Assembly (NCBI RefSeq): GCF_025717045.1
Contig: NZ_JAOVZN010000006.1
Span: 1,215,540-1,279,539, forward strand
Length of the DNA: 64,000 bases
From: Flavobacterium sp. SH_e
GTDB taxonomy: Bacteria > Bacteroidota > Bacteroidia > Flavobacteriales > Flavobacteriaceae
Direction of reading: 5' to 3'
Shown: piece by piece, positions 62,649 to 64,000 of the stretch
Position numbering within the stretch: position 1 is the stretch's first letter
How the letters are laid out: the number at the start of each line of letters is the position of its first letter
The notes under the pieces: generated by a model
Told to the model about the DNA's origin: nothing
What the model saw: the letters and a program-made list of their open reading frames with translations, nothing else
Databases searched by the model: none
Made by a program: the position numbers and the translations under genes

Positions 62649-63392
62649 TCATAACTTTTTACGATTAATTCTATGATAAACCGTAAACCTAATAATATCA
62701 CGATTATAGAAATCTACACCGCTGGCACGTCTTTGAAAGTTTTTTAAGTATCCCAATTCTAAACCAAGATTTGGTGTGAAATGATAACGCAATGCAGCAT
62801 AAAATCGGTTTTGATCGAAAGTATTTCTGCGATTATCTTTTCCGAAATTGAATAAAATTTCATCAGAGATAGTTCCTTTTATACTTCTGCCTTCTTTTTC
62901 CCAAAGCGTAAACATGGATTGTAAGCGGTACCTAAATCTGAAAGCATAGGAGAACTCGTCCAATAATCCGTTTTTATCTGCTTTTTGTATGGATCGTTCC
63001 TCTAGCTGAAAACGGTTATGAAAAGTAATTTTCGCAATATCATTAATCAAGGTCGCATCTTGCTGAGCGCGATATTCAGGAACCGAATAATCAGGATCAA
63101 CATACGGATTTTGAGTGTTCACACTAAAAAAAGCAAATCCGGCACCTAAATCTATTGTTTTATTTGCTCTATAACGAGCTTGAGATCTAATGACAAAAAG
63201 ATTTTCATGAATGGGATTTACAAAACTTCGATTGTCAAATTCAGAATGAAGAGCCCATTTTTCAGATAACGGAAAAATATTATAGTATCGAATCCAGGTT
63301 AAAGTTTGCTGGTCGATATTTCTTTGATTTTGCGCTGTAATTAGCTGGCAAGCAAAGATTATAATAAAAAGAAATCTAAAAGATCTGTTCAA
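62649..63392 (-). CDS. DUF2490 outer-membrane protein
   Basis: 247 residues. Signal peptide LFIIIFACQLITAQ. The rest is a small beta-barrel with alternating aromatic strands (SEKWALHSEFDNRSFVNP, FRFRYRLQSMFTLWEKEG, LGLELGYLKNFQRRASG) as in DUF2490 proteins. Role unknown. Upstream of it is the terminator of the TonB-dependent receptor. Confidence 0.88.
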   Translation of the reverse strand: MNRSFRFLFIIIFACQLITAQNQRNIDQQTLTWIRYYNIFPLSEKWALHSEFDNRSFVNPIHENLFVIRSQARYRANKTIDLGAGFAFFSVNTQNPYVDPDYSVPEYRAQQDATLINDIAKITFHNRFQLEERSIQKADKNGLLDEFSYAFRFRYRLQSMFTLWEKEGRSIKGTISDEILFNFGKDNRRNTFDQNRFYAALRYHFTPNLGLELGYLKNFQRRASGVDFYNRDIIRFTVYHRINRKKL

Positions 63393-63480
63393 AAGTTATA
63401 AATTCAGGCTGCGAATTTATACAATTGATCTCATTTCTATTTATTTTAAAATCTGTTTTATAATTTTTTTTGTGAAAATA

Positions 63481-63515
63481 AAAACGAGACACATTCTAAA
63501 ATGCATCTCGTTTTT
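63481..63515 (-). terminator. Terminator of the TonB-dependent receptor gene
   Basis: AAAACGAGA / TCTCGTTTT with a 16-base loop, 28 bases past the stop of the gene ending at 63543. Confidence 0.8.
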
Positions 63516-63542
63516 AATACTAAAACTAACTAACCTAACCGC

Positions 63543-64000
63543 TTACAGTGAATACTTAAAAGTAACTCCGTAAGTTCTTTGATCACCAAGAACTCCAGCA
63601 TATTGTCCTGTGTTACCACTTGCAGGCAATAATTGCTCATAGTAATCTTTATTGAAAAGGTTTCTTCCCCAAATTTGAATAGATAAACCTTGCGAAGCAC
63701 GGAAACCTAAACGAGCATTAAAGATTGCATAACCTTGAACTACTAAATATTTTGAAGCCGAAGGGCTTGAAGAAAATTCAGAACGTGCATAACCATCAGC
63801 AGCGAAGAAAATTTTTCCAGCATTACCAAAGAATCTTGCCTGATCAGAAAGCTCACCTCCAAGAGATCCAGCCCATCTTGAAGCACCTGGTAAATCAGTT
63901 CCAGAAACATCTTTATAAGCCACCTGAACCCCATCAACAGTAAGTCCTGTTTCTTCTAATGGAAGTGGTGCATTTGTAAATTTCACATATTTACCATCAG
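63543..64000 (-). CDS. TonB-dependent receptor, C-terminal part
   Basis: Open to the window edge; the 5' part lies beyond base 64000. The visible ~152 residues are the last barrel strands: AGSLGGELSDQARFFGNAGK, FNARLGFRASQGLSIQIWGR, NLFNKDYYEQLLPASG and the closing strand QRTYGVTFKYSL with terminal aromatic pattern for BAM recognition. NLFNKDYYE is the signature near the end of TonB-dependent receptors. Substrate unknown. Confidence 0.92.
   Translation of the reverse strand, partial: DGKYVKFTNAPLPLEETGLTVDGVQVAYKDVSGTDLPGASRWAGSLGGELSDQARFFGNAGKIFFAADGYARSEFSSSPSASKYLVVQGYAIFNARLGFRASQGLSIQIWGRNLFNKDYYEQLLPASGNTGQYAGVLGDQRTYGVTFKYSL

Overview
The window is a Flavobacterium-like (Bacteroidota) chromosome segment. 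The evidence is AT-rich DNA, promoters of the TTG-N19-TAnnTTTG type, almost no Shine-Dalgarno sequences, many secreted proteins ending their signal peptide in AQ/GQ/SQ, a type IX secretion C-terminal domain, DUF6428 in an ars operon, TonB-linked outer-membrane proteins and WG-repeat proteins.

Core chromosome, left (1-15203): secreted small proteins, an arsR-DUF6428-arsC operon with two near-palindromic operators, two DUF1254/DUF1214 envelope proteins, an exported Ppx/GppA-like ASKHA protein, tRNA-Glu, a WG-repeat protein, two TlpA/thioredoxin proteins and a serine hydrolase. Core chromosome, right (57031-64000): initiator tRNA-fMet, era, der, a TonB-type outer-membrane protein, a DUF2490 protein and the C-terminus of a TonB-dependent receptor.

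Between them lies a ~41.8 kb composite island, bounded by a 13-bp direct repeat TTAGTAGCGGGAA (15204-15216 and 57027-57039). The right copy is the 3' end of tRNA-fMet. The island holds: (i) an Rhs/SpvB polymorphic toxin locus with fibre-like and T9SS-sorted partners, a GIY-YIG-like toxin tip, an immunity candidate and an orphan toxin/immunity module (16-26 kb); (ii) mobilization module 1, with MobA relaxase, MobC, a putative oriT and a large serine recombinase (26-30.3 kb); (iii) uncharacterised cargo with HEPN-like, DUF4145 and RadC/JAB proteins, then recombinase relics and a tRNA 3' fragment (30.7-35.6 kb); (iv) a defence block with a PD-(D/E)XK nuclease, a Hachiman system (hamA-hamB) next to attC-like repeats, an IS1 relic, a GmrSD-like DUF262-DUF1524 enzyme, and a catalytically inactive Argonaute overlapping a DpnII/MboI-like nuclease gene (35.7-46.3 kb); (v) mobilization module 2 with a YbjQ-domain protein, a type IIG/ISP restriction-modification enzyme, an XRE regulator, a HEPN-like protein with tandem small paralogues, and the second serine recombinase, which reads into the antisense strand of tRNA-fMet (46.3-57.07 kb).

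The two mobilization modules are direct repeats of each other in both the relaxase/oriT block and the recombinase leader, so the island looks built by repeated accretion and can lose its defence cargo by homologous recombination. The most notable observations are three. The inactive pAgo-nuclease operon is a probable two-component defence system. In both recombinase genes the last codons double as a strong rho-independent terminator on the opposite strand, which for module 2 replaces the terminator that tRNA-fMet lost on integration. Both recombinase operons share a leader with a palindrome, a 26-codon ORF and a terminator before the first gene, suggesting attenuation. All assignments come from reading the sequence; no database search was run.
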